A stretch of DNA of 64,000 nucleotides from Candidatus Phycosocius bacilliformis (GCF_003112735.1 NZ_BFBR01000001.1:620001-684000); one strand, 5' to 3'; positions 1 to 9,838 are shown, numbered from the stretch's first letter. Program-made: numbers and translations. Notes: generated by a model from the sequence alone, not told the origin.

Positions 1-148
1 GCCCGGTGGGATTTCCACGGGTGCCAATCTCGCTGCAGCCATCAAACTGGGCCAGCGGCCAGAATTTGCCGGCAAGCGCATTGTCTTCATCGTGCCGAGC
101 TTTGCGGAACGTTACATCTCTTCAGCCCTTTTTGACGACATCGGGTGA
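1..148 (+). CDS. cysK: Cysteine synthase (O-acetylserine sulfhydrylase), C-terminal end, partial
   Basis: Only the last 48 codons are in the window, read in the frame starting at base 2 and ending at TGA 146-148. The peptide begins with the GISTGA stretch, equivalent to the GISSGA loop near the PLP phosphate site of CysK-type enzymes. It continues with [15 protein letters not shown] and ERYISSALF, the usual cysteine synthase C-terminal signature. The family makes cysteine from O-acetylserine and sulfide in the cytosol. The 5' part lies outside the window, so CysK and CysM cannot be separated with certainty, but the ERYISS-LF ending favours CysK. Confidence 0.85.
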   Translation, partial: PGGISTGANLAAAIKLGQRPEFAGKRIVFIVPSFAERYISSALFDDIG

Positions 149-233
149 GGCTGGATTTTGGCCTGTCATGCGGCAGGCCAAATATCCACCGGCACAGTCT
201 GGTGATTGACAAGACACAATCTAACAGCCAGAT

Positions 234-1691
234 GTGGCCATGTTTCCATGTAAAACTCCCCAGGAAGCCATTGATCGGCTCCAAGACATTCACGCATCTT
301 CAGTCCAGGCACTGCACGATGCCCTCGCCCGCTTTGTTCAGACACGGGTTCCGCCAACGCCGGAAGAGCGGGCAAGATTCCGCTATCCAGAAATCCGGGT
401 GACTTATGCACCCGATGGGCCGCCGCCTGTTTCCCAGCGTGCCTATGCTAAATTCAATGCGCCGGGTGTATATACCACAACGGTGACCCATCCAGCCTTG
501 TTCACCGACTATCTGCTCGAAAATCTGGACCCACTCGTCAATGAATATGGCGCGACGGTCGAGGTCGGCTTGTCGGATGCCGAAATGCCCTATTCCTATG
601 TGATTGATGGGGTCAGCGATCTGGGCGTGGGCGATGTACCGCCACAAGAACTGGCGCGTTGGTTCCCAACTCCTCAGCTGACGGCTGTGGGGGACGAGAT
701 CGTCGATGGGGAATATGATTTCCAGAACAGCGACTATCGACCGCTTGCACTCTATGATGGATTGCGGGTTGATTACTCGCTGAAACGTTTGACCCATTAT
801 TCCGGTACCGAGTGGCGGGCTTTCCAGCCTTGGATCCTGTTCACAAACTACGCCCGCTATGTGGACGAGTTTGTTCGTTGGGCGATTGAGCAAATCCGCC
901 AAGGCGACCGCTATGAAAAACTAATCTGTTCAGGCGGTATCACGATTGACGCGTCAAACTTGGACGACGATCCCGAAGGCCGGGTGGCAGCCAGCCCGTG
1001 GCGAAAATACCAGATGCCCGCCTATCATCTCACAGCGCGGGACGGCCACGGCATTACCTTGGTCAATATCGGTGTCGGCCCATCCAATGCCAAAAACATC
1101 ACCGATCATCTGGCTGTTCTGCGTCCTCATTGCTGGCTGATGGTGGGCCATTGCGGTGGTCTGCGGCAGAGTCAGCGCATTGGCGATTATGTTTTGGCGC
1201 ACGCCTATTTGCGCAAGGACGAAGTGCTCGACCGAATTCTGCCAGCCGATGTCCCCATTCCTCCCATTGCTGAGGTCCAAATGTCGATCCAGCAGGCGGC
1301 GATGGAGGTCACCGGCGAAAGCGGGGAAGCCCTTAAGCGGCGCTTGCGGACCGGAACGGTTGTGAGTTTCTCGGACCGCAACTGGGAACTCTATTGGGGT
1401 CGCGAACGACGTTTGATCAATATTTCCCGGTCGATTGGTGTGGATATGGAAAGCTGCATGATCGCAGCCCAGGGTTTCCGCCACCGCGTACCTTATGGCA
1501 CCCTATTGTGCATTTCCGACAAACCGCTGCACGGTGAAATCAAACTCCCGGGCACCGCCAACAAATTCTATGAACGCGCGATTGGCGAGCATTTGAAGAT
1601 CGGCATCGCAGCAGTGGAACGCATGCGCCACGACGGTGTGGTCCTGCACTCGCGCAAATTGCGCAGCTTTGACGAGCCGCCATTTCGCTGA
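234..1691 (+). CDS. amn: AMP nucleosidase
   Basis: A 485-residue protein, very close to the 484 residues of the E. coli enzyme. It hydrolyses AMP to adenine and ribose 5-phosphate in the cytosol, balancing purine pools. The N-terminal part has the AMP nucleosidase-specific opening (TPQEAIDRL) and the C-terminal half is a nucleoside-phosphorylase fold. The signature VDMESCMIAAQGF sits near residue 402, followed by CISDKPLHGEIK. The start is GTG at 234, with ATG at 240 as an in-frame alternative; neither has a convincing Shine-Dalgarno sequence. The gene stands alone, 85 bases after cysK, and ends at a strong bidirectional terminator. Confidence 0.93.
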   Translation: MAMFPCKTPQEAIDRLQDIHASSVQALHDALARFVQTRVPPTPEERARFRYPEIRVTYAPDGPPPVSQRAYAKFNAPGVYTTTVTHPALFTDYLLENLDPLVNEYGATVEVGLSDAEMPYSYVIDGVSDLGVGDVPPQELARWFPTPQLTAVGDEIVDGEYDFQNSDYRPLALYDGLRVDYSLKRLTHYSGTEWRAFQPWILFTNYARYVDEFVRWAIEQIRQGDRYEKLICSGGITIDASNLDDDPEGRVAASPWRKYQMPAYHLTARDGHGITLVNIGVGPSNAKNITDHLAVLRPHCWLMVGHCGGLRQSQRIGDYVLAHAYLRKDEVLDRILPADVPIPPIAEVQMSIQQAAMEVTGESGEALKRRLRTGTVVSFSDRNWELYWGRERRLINISRSIGVDMESCMIAAQGFRHRVPYGTLLCISDKPLHGEIKLPGTANKFYERAIGEHLKIGIAAVERMRHDGVVLHSRKLRSFDEPPFR

Positions 1692-1710
1692 TTTGCATGT
1701 GATAGACAAA

Positions 1711-1737
1711 AAAGGGGCCCCGGACTGGGGCCCCTTT
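1711..1737. terminator. Bidirectional intrinsic terminator
   Basis: Perfect 11-bp inverted repeat (1711-1721 with 1727-1737, five-base loop). It has an A-run on the left and T-rich ends on both strands, and lies between the convergent amn and RND permease genes. It should terminate both. Confidence 0.88.
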
Positions 1738-1753
1738 GCGTTTGGTGTGCGGC

Positions 1754-4700
1754 CTATTCGGCTGCGGCCTGACTGGCCCGACGCTCGACCTCTTCCTTCA
1801 ACGCAATGGCGCGCTCCTCGCGGGTCACCGTCGGCACTTTCGAGAAGAAGCGCTTCACCTTCTGATCAAGATCATCGATCAGCGTATAGACAGCGGGTAC
1901 GAAGATCAGGCTCAACACGGTTGAGAGTGACAGGCCACCGATCACAGCAATCGCCATCCCGTGGCGGAATGCACCCGCACCCGCGGTCGTCATGGCTGCC
2001 GGGATCATGCCCGCAATCATGGCGATGGTGGTCATCACAATGGGACGCGACCGCTTTTTGGCGGCATCAATCAGCGCCTCATGGCGTGGCACGCCCTTGT
2101 GTTGGGCTTCAATCACAAAATCGACCAAGAGGATGGAATTCTTGATAACGATCCCGATCAGCATCAACAGACCGATCATCACCGGGAGCGACATCGGCTC
2201 GCGCACCAATCCCAAGGCGATGAAGGCACCCGCCGGAGCGAGCAAAATCACCGACAGAATAGTGATTGGGTGCAAGAAGTCGCGGAACAGCAGGACCAGC
2301 ACACAATAGATGAGCAGGATGCCAAAGCCGATTGCACTGCCGAATTGGCTGAACATATCACCCAATTCTTCCGCATCTCCATCAGGTTTCACCGACACAC
2401 CGGGGCCTGGATTCTTATAGAAATCCGAACGCTTCAATTCGTTGAAAATGGGCCCTAATTGATAGCCAGGAGCAAGACTTGAGGAAATGGTCACCACGCG
2501 TTGACGATCTTCCCGGCTGATCCGCGCCTCGCCGCCACCAAAGGAAATGTCGGCTACGGCACTCAAGGGCACAGTATCGCCGGACGCCGTATTGACCCGC
2601 AATGCTGCGATCGATTCCACATCGGCGCGGTTTTCGCGAGCCAAGCGCACAAGAATGGGGATTTGACGCTCGCCCGCGTTAAATTTGGCGAGGTTGAGGT
2701 CAATATCACCTGTCGTGGCGAGGCGGGCTGCCGTGGCAATATCAGCAATCGATACGCCCAAGCGCGCTGCCTCCTCGCGGCGCGGCACAATGTGTAATTC
2801 AGGGCGGGTCAGGTCAGCAGACGAGCGCAGATCAACCGCCCAGGGCTTTTTGCGCATTTCATCCATCACCCGGGCCGTCGCTTTGGCCAAAGCATCCGCA
2901 TCATCGGACGTGAGGTTAATCTGGAGATCATTTGAGCCCCAGCCCCCGCCGAAGCGGGCGCGAATGCCCGGAATTTGCGCCACAAGCGTGCGCAGATTGC
3001 CCTCATATTTTTGCTGTGTGATGTCACGCTCTTTGCGGTCCACCAGCGAGATGAAGAAGCTTGCCCCGGTCAGATCGCCAGCAACACTTTGCACCACAGA
3101 TTTGGTTTCCGGCTGGTCCATTACGATGCCAGCCACTTCGCGGGCACGCGCATCAGCCTCGTCGGGTGACAGGCCAGGCGGCAGGTCGATGCGCATTTGC
3201 ACAAAGCCCTGATCAATGGTGGGGGTGAAGGTCTTGGGGGCAAAATTCAACATCACGACCGACAGAACCATCACGGCTACACCCACTGCGACGGTCTTCC
3301 AGCGATGGCGCAGAGAAAGCTCAAGGAAGTCAATGTAACGTTTGCCAGCTTCACCTTCATGCTCCGGAGGCGACCGGGTCAGGATGAAGGCGGCCAAAAG
3401 TGGTGTGATCAGGCGCGCAACCAGAAGCGAGAACAGGACCGCGACCGCAACCGTCAACCCAAAGCTCTTGAAGAATTGGCCGACAATGCCCGTCATGAAC
3501 GAGACCGGAGCAAAAACCGCGACGATGGTAAATGTGGTCGCAACCACGGCAAGGCCGATTTCATCAGCTGCCTCGAGTGCCGCTGCATAGGGTGATTTAC
3601 CCATGCGAATGTGGCGCACGATGTTCTCAATTTCCACAATGGCGTCATCCACGAGGATGCCTGCCACCAAAGCGAGCGCCAGCAAGGTGACATCATTGAG
3701 GGTGAAGCCCAGGAGGCTCATCACCCAAAATGTCGGAATCGTCGACAATGGAATGGCAATGGCTGCAAGGAATGTCGCCCGACCATCCTTGATGATGAAT
3801 GTCACCACCGCCAAAATGACCGTGCCGATGGCCAATAGTGCCGTCTTTGAAATCACAATGCCGGTCGAAACTTTGAGCACCCACGCCAAAGCCAGTAGGG
3901 TTAAGCCGATGGCCGCTGCTGCCCCAACAACCGGTCGCCAACCTCCTAAGAAGACGGCAACCACCAAAGTGGCCAGCAAAGCACCTTCAAACAATGTCTC
4001 CATCGACATGTCAAAGCTCTCTTGGACATAGTCGGTGGGTGTGAAAACCGGTTCGATTGTTAGATTGGGATAGGCTTTGCGAAGCTTGTCGATCTTGATC
4101 TTGACGGCTTCGTAGGTTTTGAGCGAGCTGGCTGACTTCGAGCGCAATACTTGGAACATGACCACGGGCTGATCGTTAAACCGCCCAATGCCACGGATTT
4201 CGCTTGATCCATCACGGATGTCGGCAATATCGGCCAAGCGCACAACCCGGCCATTTGCGAGAGCCACAGGTGTATTGCTTAGCTCTTCGACAGTCTTCGC
4301 AGAGCCTAAGGCGCGGATGGTTTGCTCACCCGCCCCGGCTTCGGAACGGCCACCGGGGAGGTCAATGTTCTGCGAGCGCAAGGCCCGGCTCACCTGAGCC
4401 GCAGTTGCCCCAAAAGCGGTAAGGCGAGCAGGGTCAAGTTCCACGGTAATCTGGCGGTTCACACCGCCCCAACGGTCTACCCGGCCAACACCCTTGACCG
4501 CCAAAAGTTGGCGGCTGAATTCACGATCAATCAGCCAAGATATATCTTCCGGAGCCATATCGTGGCCCCGTACGGAGTAAATCGCCAGCGGTTCTTGCGA
4601 GTTGAAGTCGACGCGGGTGACCTGGGGCTCGTCCACCCCATCCGGCAGATCGGCGCGCACCTGGGACACTGCTGCACGGGCATCATCCACGGCCTTGGAA

Positions 4701-5005
4701 ATGTCGGTGCCAATCTGAAGTTCGACAAAGGTTTCCGACGCCCCGGTGACCAAAGTGGTCTCGATCTTTTTGACACCCTCAATTGAGGCCAGCGCACCTT
4801 CGATTTTGGTGGCAATCTGATTTTCCAGCTCACTTGGCGCAGCGCCCTGCAAGCCCACCGACACCGTAAAGGCGGGAAAATCAATGTCTGGATTAGAATT
4901 GATCGGCAATTTGAAGAAGGAGCCGATACCCATGATCGTCAACAAGAAGAACAATAGGATCGGTGCGATCGGGTTTTTGATGGCCCAGGAGGAAATATTG
5001 CGCAT
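1754..5005 (-). CDS. RND efflux permease (AcrB/HAE1 family) with extra transmembrane segment
   Basis: Inner-membrane proton/drug antiporter of 1083 residues. The N-terminal PIAPILLFF helix and large periplasmic loops are typical. The TM4 proton-relay motif AGILVDDAIVEIEN (Asp453, Asp454) and the TM10 lysine in GIVIKNSILLVDF are present. The two aspartates sit about 46 residues later than in AcrB (407/408), because residues about 356-407 carry an apparent extra pair of hydrophobic segments. An AAGGAA Shine-Dalgarno precedes ATG 5005. The adaptor gene lies 23 bases upstream in the same operon. Substrate cannot be told from sequence; the family exports hydrophobic drugs, dyes or solvents. Confidence 0.93.
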   Translation of the reverse strand: MRNISSWAIKNPIAPILLFFLLTIMGIGSFFKLPINSNPDIDFPAFTVSVGLQGAAPSELENQIATKIEGALASIEGVKKIETTLVTGASETFVELQIGTDISKAVDDARAAVSQVRADLPDGVDEPQVTRVDFNSQEPLAIYSVRGHDMAPEDISWLIDREFSRQLLAVKGVGRVDRWGGVNRQITVELDPARLTAFGATAAQVSRALRSQNIDLPGGRSEAGAGEQTIRALGSAKTVEELSNTPVALANGRVVRLADIADIRDGSSEIRGIGRFNDQPVVMFQVLRSKSASSLKTYEAVKIKIDKLRKAYPNLTIEPVFTPTDYVQESFDMSMETLFEGALLATLVVAVFLGGWRPVVGAAAAIGLTLLALAWVLKVSTGIVISKTALLAIGTVILAVVTFIIKDGRATFLAAIAIPLSTIPTFWVMSLLGFTLNDVTLLALALVAGILVDDAIVEIENIVRHIRMGKSPYAAALEAADEIGLAVVATTFTIVAVFAPVSFMTGIVGQFFKSFGLTVAVAVLFSLLVARLITPLLAAFILTRSPPEHEGEAGKRYIDFLELSLRHRWKTVAVGVAVMVLSVVMLNFAPKTFTPTIDQGFVQMRIDLPPGLSPDEADARAREVAGIVMDQPETKSVVQSVAGDLTGASFFISLVDRKERDITQQKYEGNLRTLVAQIPGIRARFGGGWGSNDLQINLTSDDADALAKATARVMDEMRKKPWAVDLRSSADLTRPELHIVPRREEAARLGVSIADIATAARLATTGDIDLNLAKFNAGERQIPILVRLARENRADVESIAALRVNTASGDTVPLSAVADISFGGGEARISREDRQRVVTISSSLAPGYQLGPIFNELKRSDFYKNPGPGVSVKPDGDAEELGDMFSQFGSAIGFGILLIYCVLVLLFRDFLHPITILSVILLAPAGAFIALGLVREPMSLPVMIGLLMLIGIVIKNSILLVDFVIEAQHKGVPRHEALIDAAKKRSRPIVMTTIAMIAGMIPAAMTTAGAGAFRHGMAIAVIGGLSLSTVLSLIFVPAVYTLIDDLDQKVKRFFSKVPTVTREERAIALKEEVERRASQAAAE

Positions 5006-5028
5006 CAGAGAATTCCTTCAATCCGGCC

Positions 5029-6396
5029 TTACTTCTGGGGGGGCTTGGGGGCTGGGGCGGGTGGGGCGGCATTGGCTCGTACGGCATTGACCTTTTCACC
5101 CTCAGCGAGGAAGGCAGAACCTGCAGTCACAACGACCGTGCCCTTGGGCGGACCTGCAATCAGCTCAACCATCGCGCCTTCGCGGGCGCCCAGGGTGACT
5201 TTGGCTTTGGTGACTGTCTGATCAGGACGCAACACAAAGACTGATGCCCCTTCGCGGCCATAGAGGACGGCTGTTGCGGGCACAGCATTGATCTCGCGAG
5301 GTAGAGAGATCGCCGTTCCAGTCAGAAAGACGCCAGATTTGACCGCCGGATTTGCGGCCAAGGTAAAGCGAGCGATGCCCGTGCGACGCTGAGGATCAAT
5401 CTGAGCGGGCAAGCGACGCAGCGTGCCGGTCACTTTCGACCCATCCGGGGCCGTAAACTCAGCCGACATGCCAAGCACCAAACGGGCAATCTCAGACTCC
5501 GGCACTTCCGCAGCCACTTCAAGCGCATCATTGGCGACGATGACAAACATGGGTTGGCCAGAGGTACCTGCAACTTCACCGACATTGACCGAGCGGGAAA
5601 TGACTTGCCCTGCGACGGGTGCCGTGATCAGACCATTGTTCTGGCGCGAATTGGATTGGGCTTGCTGGGCGATTGCCACATCAAGGTCGGCGCGGGCCGC
5701 ACCAACCCGGGCCGCGGCCTGGGCCACAGCTTGGCGGCGTGCATCCATCTGGGCGGCTATGTCACCACGTGTGGTACGCACACGGGCTTCCGCTTGACGC
5801 GCAGCCGCACGCCGCGCTTCGAGTTGTTCGGTTGACAGGGCACCGTCACCACGCACCGCTAAAGCACGCTGATATTCAGCTTCTGCTTGTTCAAAGGCAA
5901 TTTGGGCGGCAGCCAAGTCGAGCGAGCTCTCGCGCGGGCCGTTTTCAGCACGCGCAAGATTTTGCCGTGCGGCTGTCAAGCCAACTTCAGCCTCGGCCAA
6001 GGTGGTTCGAGCGCGGCGAACTTGAGCGGCTAGAAGCTCGCTGTCGGCGTTAATCTGCCTGCCATCAAGGCGAGCCAAGGCTTGACCTGCCACCACACGA
6101 TCGCCGGCATCAGCCATGATCTGGATGACCCGAGCCCCGGAAGCCGTTGGAAACACACGGGCTTCCTGAATGGCTTGGACCTGACCGGCAACCACCAGAC
6201 GACCAACAAAGCTTTTGGTCTCGATTGCCGCAACCGACACAGCCTGTGGCGTGCGCTCGCCCTTTTTATTTTTGCTGGCTTCAGCAGTCTTTTTGCTGGC
6301 ATCTGCCTTCTGGTTTCCACCTGCACTACCGCAACCGGCCAAAGCCAGCGCGGCGACAACAAGAACCAAGGAGGAAGCGTTCAGATTACGCGTCAT
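5029..6396 (-). CDS. RND efflux periplasmic adaptor lipoprotein (HlyD/AcrA family)
   Basis: Membrane fusion protein of about 455 residues from ATG 6396, chosen because TTTGGAG lies about seven bases upstream. A TTG at 6408 is also possible. The N-terminus is a lipoprotein signal ending in LALAGC, so lipid attachment would be on Cys22. It has a lipoyl/barrel-sandwich start (VVAGQVQAIQEARVFPTASGARV), a long Ala/Arg/Glu/Gln-rich coiled-coil hairpin (about residues 110-240), then beta-barrel segments and a low-complexity Pro/Ala tail. It bridges the permease and the outer-membrane channel. It overlaps the end of tetR by 11 bases. Confidence 0.92.
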   Translation of the reverse strand: MTRNLNASSLVLVVAALALAGCGSAGGNQKADASKKTAEASKNKKGERTPQAVSVAAIETKSFVGRLVVAGQVQAIQEARVFPTASGARVIQIMADAGDRVVAGQALARLDGRQINADSELLAAQVRRARTTLAEAEVGLTAARQNLARAENGPRESSLDLAAAQIAFEQAEAEYQRALAVRGDGALSTEQLEARRAAARQAEARVRTTRGDIAAQMDARRQAVAQAAARVGAARADLDVAIAQQAQSNSRQNNGLITAPVAGQVISRSVNVGEVAGTSGQPMFVIVANDALEVAAEVPESEIARLVLGMSAEFTAPDGSKVTGTLRRLPAQIDPQRRTGIARFTLAANPAVKSGVFLTGTAISLPREINAVPATAVLYGREGASVFVLRPDQTVTKAKVTLGAREGAMVELIAGPPKGTVVVTAGSAFLAEGEKVNAVRANAAPPAPAPKPPQK

Positions 6397-7057
6397 TGGA
6401 AGCTCCAAACGGCTTGACAGCCGGATTTGCCTTTTTGGGGGAGGGATTAACGGGGGTCGCGACCGGATTGAGGTAGCGAAGGACGAGGTTTTTCAGCGCC
6501 TGAGCTGCTTCGGCTGCACTGAAGTCATTCATAAAGGTCATCCGCAAGCCAAGCCCATCAGCCGCGGCCATCAGGACGGCCGCAGCTTCGGCCGGATCCA
6601 AGGTTGCCTCGACTTGACCGGACTTCTGGCCAACTTCAAGCAAGGCAGCGACCTCTTGGCGAATCTTGGCTTCAGTTTCGCGAGCCACCGTCGCAAATTT
6701 AGGATTGCGCACAGCCTCGGCCATCAATTCAGCGGCAAAAGCTGCCCGATTGGGCTCTGCATAGACTTCGACGAAGCGCTCACACAATTCCGACAAAGCC
6801 AACAAAAAATGATCCGACGCCCGGACTTCATCGAATGACAAAGTGGCGGCGCGGCGCTCATCATCGGCCATGGCCGCGATGATCGCTTCTTTGGATGGAA
6901 AGTAACGGTACAGACCACCGGGACTGATATTGGCCTCGGCACAAATCTGATCCATCGAGGTGGCATGAAAGCCGCGACGTTCAAAGCAAGCCTGTGCTGC
7001 GTCGAGAATCTCGCGACGGCGAATCTCAGCTTTCAACGGGTTGACGGTGCGTGGCAT
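6386..7057 (-). CDS. TetR-family repressor of the efflux operon
   Basis: 223 residues. The N-terminal DNA-binding region contains SMDQICAEANISPGGLYRYFPSKEAII (residues about 34-60), the standard TetR helix-turn-helix. The C-terminal part is the ligand and dimer domain. It is the first gene of the minus-strand operon tetR-adaptor-permease and is divergent from the outer-membrane channel gene. The perfect inverted repeat at 7074-7089, just upstream of its ATG, is a likely operator controlling both arms. The inducer is unknown. Confidence 0.93.
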   Translation of the reverse strand: MPRTVNPLKAEIRRREILDAAQACFERRGFHATSMDQICAEANISPGGLYRYFPSKEAIIAAMADDERRAATLSFDEVRASDHFLLALSELCERFVEVYAEPNRAAFAAELMAEAVRNPKFATVARETEAKIRQEVAALLEVGQKSGQVEATLDPAEAAAVLMAAADGLGLRMTFMNDFSAAEAAQALKNLVLRYLNPVATPVNPSPKKANPAVKPFGASNDA

Positions 7058-7073
7058 TGGCCCTATTCCGATA

Positions 7074-7089
7074 GCGAACGTTCGTTCGC
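7074..7089. promoter_or_regulatory. Probable TetR operator between the two efflux arms
   Basis: Perfect inverted repeat gcgaacg-tt-cgttcgc, 7-bp arms with a two-base spacer. It lies 16 bases upstream of the tetR ATG and 64 bases upstream of the channel gene. Size, symmetry and position fit a TetR-family operator. Confidence 0.75.
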
Positions 7090-7153
7090 ATTATTCGGCC
7101 TTGCTCTCGAGGTCAAGCGGGAACACAAAAAAACAACAGGATGTGGAGACAAC

Positions 7154-8641
7154 ATGTCTACGTCGGCAGCAAAGTTTCGGATGGCTCCTCTCAGCCAAAA
7201 TTTTCGGCGGGTCGCCACTTATGGCAGTTTGGTTGGTTTGGCCGCATTGGGCGGCTGTGCCGCAGATGGCAATCTGGGCTTCCCAGCACTCGGGGCACCC
7301 AAAGTCGCAGCCCAAGTTAGCGAATTGCCCGATGCGTTCCGCGATATGCCCCCCGCTCCTGCGGGCGATAGTGCGGCTTGGTGGGCGAGCTTTGCGGACC
7401 CAACTTTGGATCAGCTGGTGCGTGCCGCTTTGGCAGAAAGCATCTCCGTCCAGCTTGCAAATCAACGGCTTATTGAGGCGCGTAACACAGGCCGCTCAAC
7501 CATTGCAGGCTTTGCCCCTCGGCTGACGGCAACTGGTGCAGCCGATACAGAATATGCGGTTGGAGACAATCGGCTGACGTCTGCGACCGGGGATAAGGTG
7601 GTGCAACAAACAACAGGCAGCGCCAATGTGCGGGCGACTTGGGAAGTCCCGCTGTTCGGTCGCTTTGGCTCGGCATTGGCGGGGGCAAAAGCCAATGAAG
7701 CCGGTGCTCGGGCATCACTGGAGGCGGCCAAGATTGCCATTATCGCTGATCTGGCAGCAGCCTATGTTGATCTACGCAACGCTCAGCAAAGTCTGGCTTA
7801 TCTCACAGAGGATCTGGCACGGGCCGATGCAGTGGCCAACATTGCCAGCGCGCGTGAGGCCGCTGGCTTAATCTCGCGGGCGGACAAAGGCTTGTCACAA
7901 GGTCAAGCGGCGCAATTGCGCCAACGCGTGCCAGATGCTGAATTGCGCGTTCGGGGCGCATTGGACAGGATCGCAATCCTGCGGGGCGTGGTTCCTGGTT
8001 CACTTGATCAGCTTTTGGCCCCGGTCAAAGATTTTACATTCCGTGCCGAAGCACCCACTGTGGATGCGGTCCCAGCCAATTTTGTACGCCGCCGTTTGGA
8101 TGTGGCCCGGGCTGAGCAAGATGCCATCCTGCAGGCCGCGGCTGTCGGCATAGCCCGTGCGGATATGTATCCGAGTTTGTCGATTGTCGGCACCATAACC
8201 AGCCTGTCCTCGCTGGCGGGCAACCCATTGGCGCAAGCGGCTGTTGAGACAGCCAGTTCTACGCCGGCTATCTCCATTCCGCTGTTTGATCTGGGTCAAC
8301 GGCGCGCAAGCTTGCGCACTGCCAACGCCCGGTTTGAGCAAGCCTTATTGTCCTATCGTTCCACCACGTTGAACGCCATTGCCGAAGGCCAAAATGCGCT
8401 AAGTGCCTATGAGCAGGCCAAGCTTCGCGCAGCGGCTGGTCTGGAAGCAGAACGCGCAGCCGAAGTCCGGTTTAATGCGACGCTGGCGAGTTTCAACGCC
8501 GGATTGGCGTCCTTTCAAGATCGGCTGGAGGCAGAAAGTGCGCTAGCGACCGCGCGCCAATCGCGTTTGGCGAGCCAGGCACAATTGAGCGACGCCGCGA
8601 TCGGCTTATATCGCACATTCGCAGGGTCGCCGGGGATTTGA
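7154..8641 (+). CDS. Outer-membrane efflux channel lipoprotein (OprM/NodT family)
   Basis: 495 residues from ATG 7154. The open frame extends upstream to 6965 but that part overlaps tetR antisense, while GGAG at 7145-7148 and a signal peptide support the inner start. The signal ends in the lipobox AALGGC. Two outer-membrane-efflux repeats follow, with typical features: DPTLDQLVRAAL, FGRFGSALAGA, AYVDLRNAQQSLA, and in the second half ARADMYPSLSIVG and IPLFDLGQRRASL. It forms the trimeric exit duct of the RND pump encoded divergently. It probably shares the TetR operator with that operon. Confidence 0.92.
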   Translation: MSTSAAKFRMAPLSQNFRRVATYGSLVGLAALGGCAADGNLGFPALGAPKVAAQVSELPDAFRDMPPAPAGDSAAWWASFADPTLDQLVRAALAESISVQLANQRLIEARNTGRSTIAGFAPRLTATGAADTEYAVGDNRLTSATGDKVVQQTTGSANVRATWEVPLFGRFGSALAGAKANEAGARASLEAAKIAIIADLAAAYVDLRNAQQSLAYLTEDLARADAVANIASAREAAGLISRADKGLSQGQAAQLRQRVPDAELRVRGALDRIAILRGVVPGSLDQLLAPVKDFTFRAEAPTVDAVPANFVRRRLDVARAEQDAILQAAAVGIARADMYPSLSIVGTITSLSSLAGNPLAQAAVETASSTPAISIPLFDLGQRRASLRTANARFEQALLSYRSTTLNAIAEGQNALSAYEQAKLRAAAGLEAERAAEVRFNATLASFNAGLASFQDRLEAESALATARQSRLASQAQLSDAAIGLYRTFAGSPGI

Positions 8642-8659
8642 CGCGCCGGATCTTGGTCG

Positions 8660-9838
8660 TCACGTCGACAGGCGGGTAACGAGTTTTTCCATGAAGGCCA
8701 CCCCGGCCTCCAACTGACTGATTTCGATGAATTCGTCAGGTTGGTGGGCCTGCAGAATTGAGCCCGGCCCGCAAATGACCGTTGACAGGCCACCACGCTG
8801 GAAAATCCCACCCTCGGTGGCATAGGCGACCGCGCGCGTGGTGTTGTCGCCGGTAAGCGCCCGCGCAAGGGCTTCTGCAGTGCCATTGCTTTCTGGTGCC
8901 ATGGCTGGCGAAAGTGAACGGCGCATCATTGTCGCGCCGCCTTCGGGCGCACGTGCTTTAATGGTTGCATCGGTTTCAGCGACCCAGCCTGCGATACGGG
9001 CCAAATGTTGTTCCGGGTCGTCACCGACTTCAAATCGCATGTCAAAAGTGATTGTGCAGGATTGCGCCAGAATATTCGAAGCGGTCCCGCCTTGGATGAC
9101 GCCGATGGTTAAGGTTGTGCCTGGCGGCTCAAATGGGCTGATGACTGGGGCTTGCTCGCGCATTTGCGCGGCCAAAGACCGCAGATTGGACAAAAGCGGC
9201 ACGGCCTCCATTATGGCTGAGACGCCCTGCTGGACTTGGCTGGAATGGGCGGCACGGCCAGTAATGTCGATCTGATAGGTCGCAAGACCCTTTTGACCGG
9301 ACACCACACCCATATCGCTGGGCTCGCCGATGATCACGGCGTCGGGCTTTGGATAATGCGAGGTGAGGCAATCTACCAGTGAGGGCGCGCCCAAACAGCC
9401 GATCTCTTCGTCATAGGATAAAGCAATATGGATAGGTGCCCGCAGAGTGGCGCGCGCCATTGCTGGGGCGAGCGCTAGGGCACAGGCCGCAAAGCCCTTC
9501 ATGTCGCAGGTGCCACGGCCATACAAACGGCCATCACGCTCGACCAACGTCCAGGGATCGCTCTGCCAGATCTGTCCGTCCACTGGCACAACATCGGTAT
9601 GCCCGGATAGAACAATGCCGCCAGGCGCATCTTCAGGACCGAAGCTTATGATCAAATTGGCCTTGCTGTGATCGGCATTAAAGACCCGGCGCAGCCGTGG
9701 CGCTAAAGGCCGGACTTTGTCCTCAACCCATTCAATTAATGGAAGATTTGAATTGCAGGATGTGGTGTCAAATCCCACAAGATGGGCGAGAATTTCGATG
9801 GTTTCGGTCACAAGAGCGGATCGGGTCATGGGGCTCAT
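8660..9838 (-). CDS. argE: Acetylornithine deacetylase
   Basis: M20-family zinc peptidase-like enzyme, 392 residues. It removes the acetyl group from N-acetylornithine in arginine synthesis. Metal and catalytic residues are in place: H80 and D82 in SGHTDVVPVDG, D112 in YGRGTCDMKGF, E144-E145 in YDEEIGCLGA, and E172 in IIGEPSDMG. The length and the GEPS motif match ArgE better than DapE. The start is ATG 9838; an ATG at 9829 is an alternative. It converges on the efflux channel gene with 18 bases between, and no terminator is visible. Confidence 0.9.
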   Translation of the reverse strand: MSPMTRSALVTETIEILAHLVGFDTTSCNSNLPLIEWVEDKVRPLAPRLRRVFNADHSKANLIISFGPEDAPGGIVLSGHTDVVPVDGQIWQSDPWTLVERDGRLYGRGTCDMKGFAACALALAPAMARATLRAPIHIALSYDEEIGCLGAPSLVDCLTSHYPKPDAVIIGEPSDMGVVSGQKGLATYQIDITGRAAHSSQVQQGVSAIMEAVPLLSNLRSLAAQMREQAPVISPFEPPGTTLTIGVIQGGTASNILAQSCTITFDMRFEVGDDPEQHLARIAGWVAETDATIKARAPEGGATMMRRSLSPAMAPESNGTAEALARALTGDNTTRAVAYATEGGIFQRGGLSTVICGPGSILQAHQPDEFIEISQLEAGVAFMEKLVTRLST

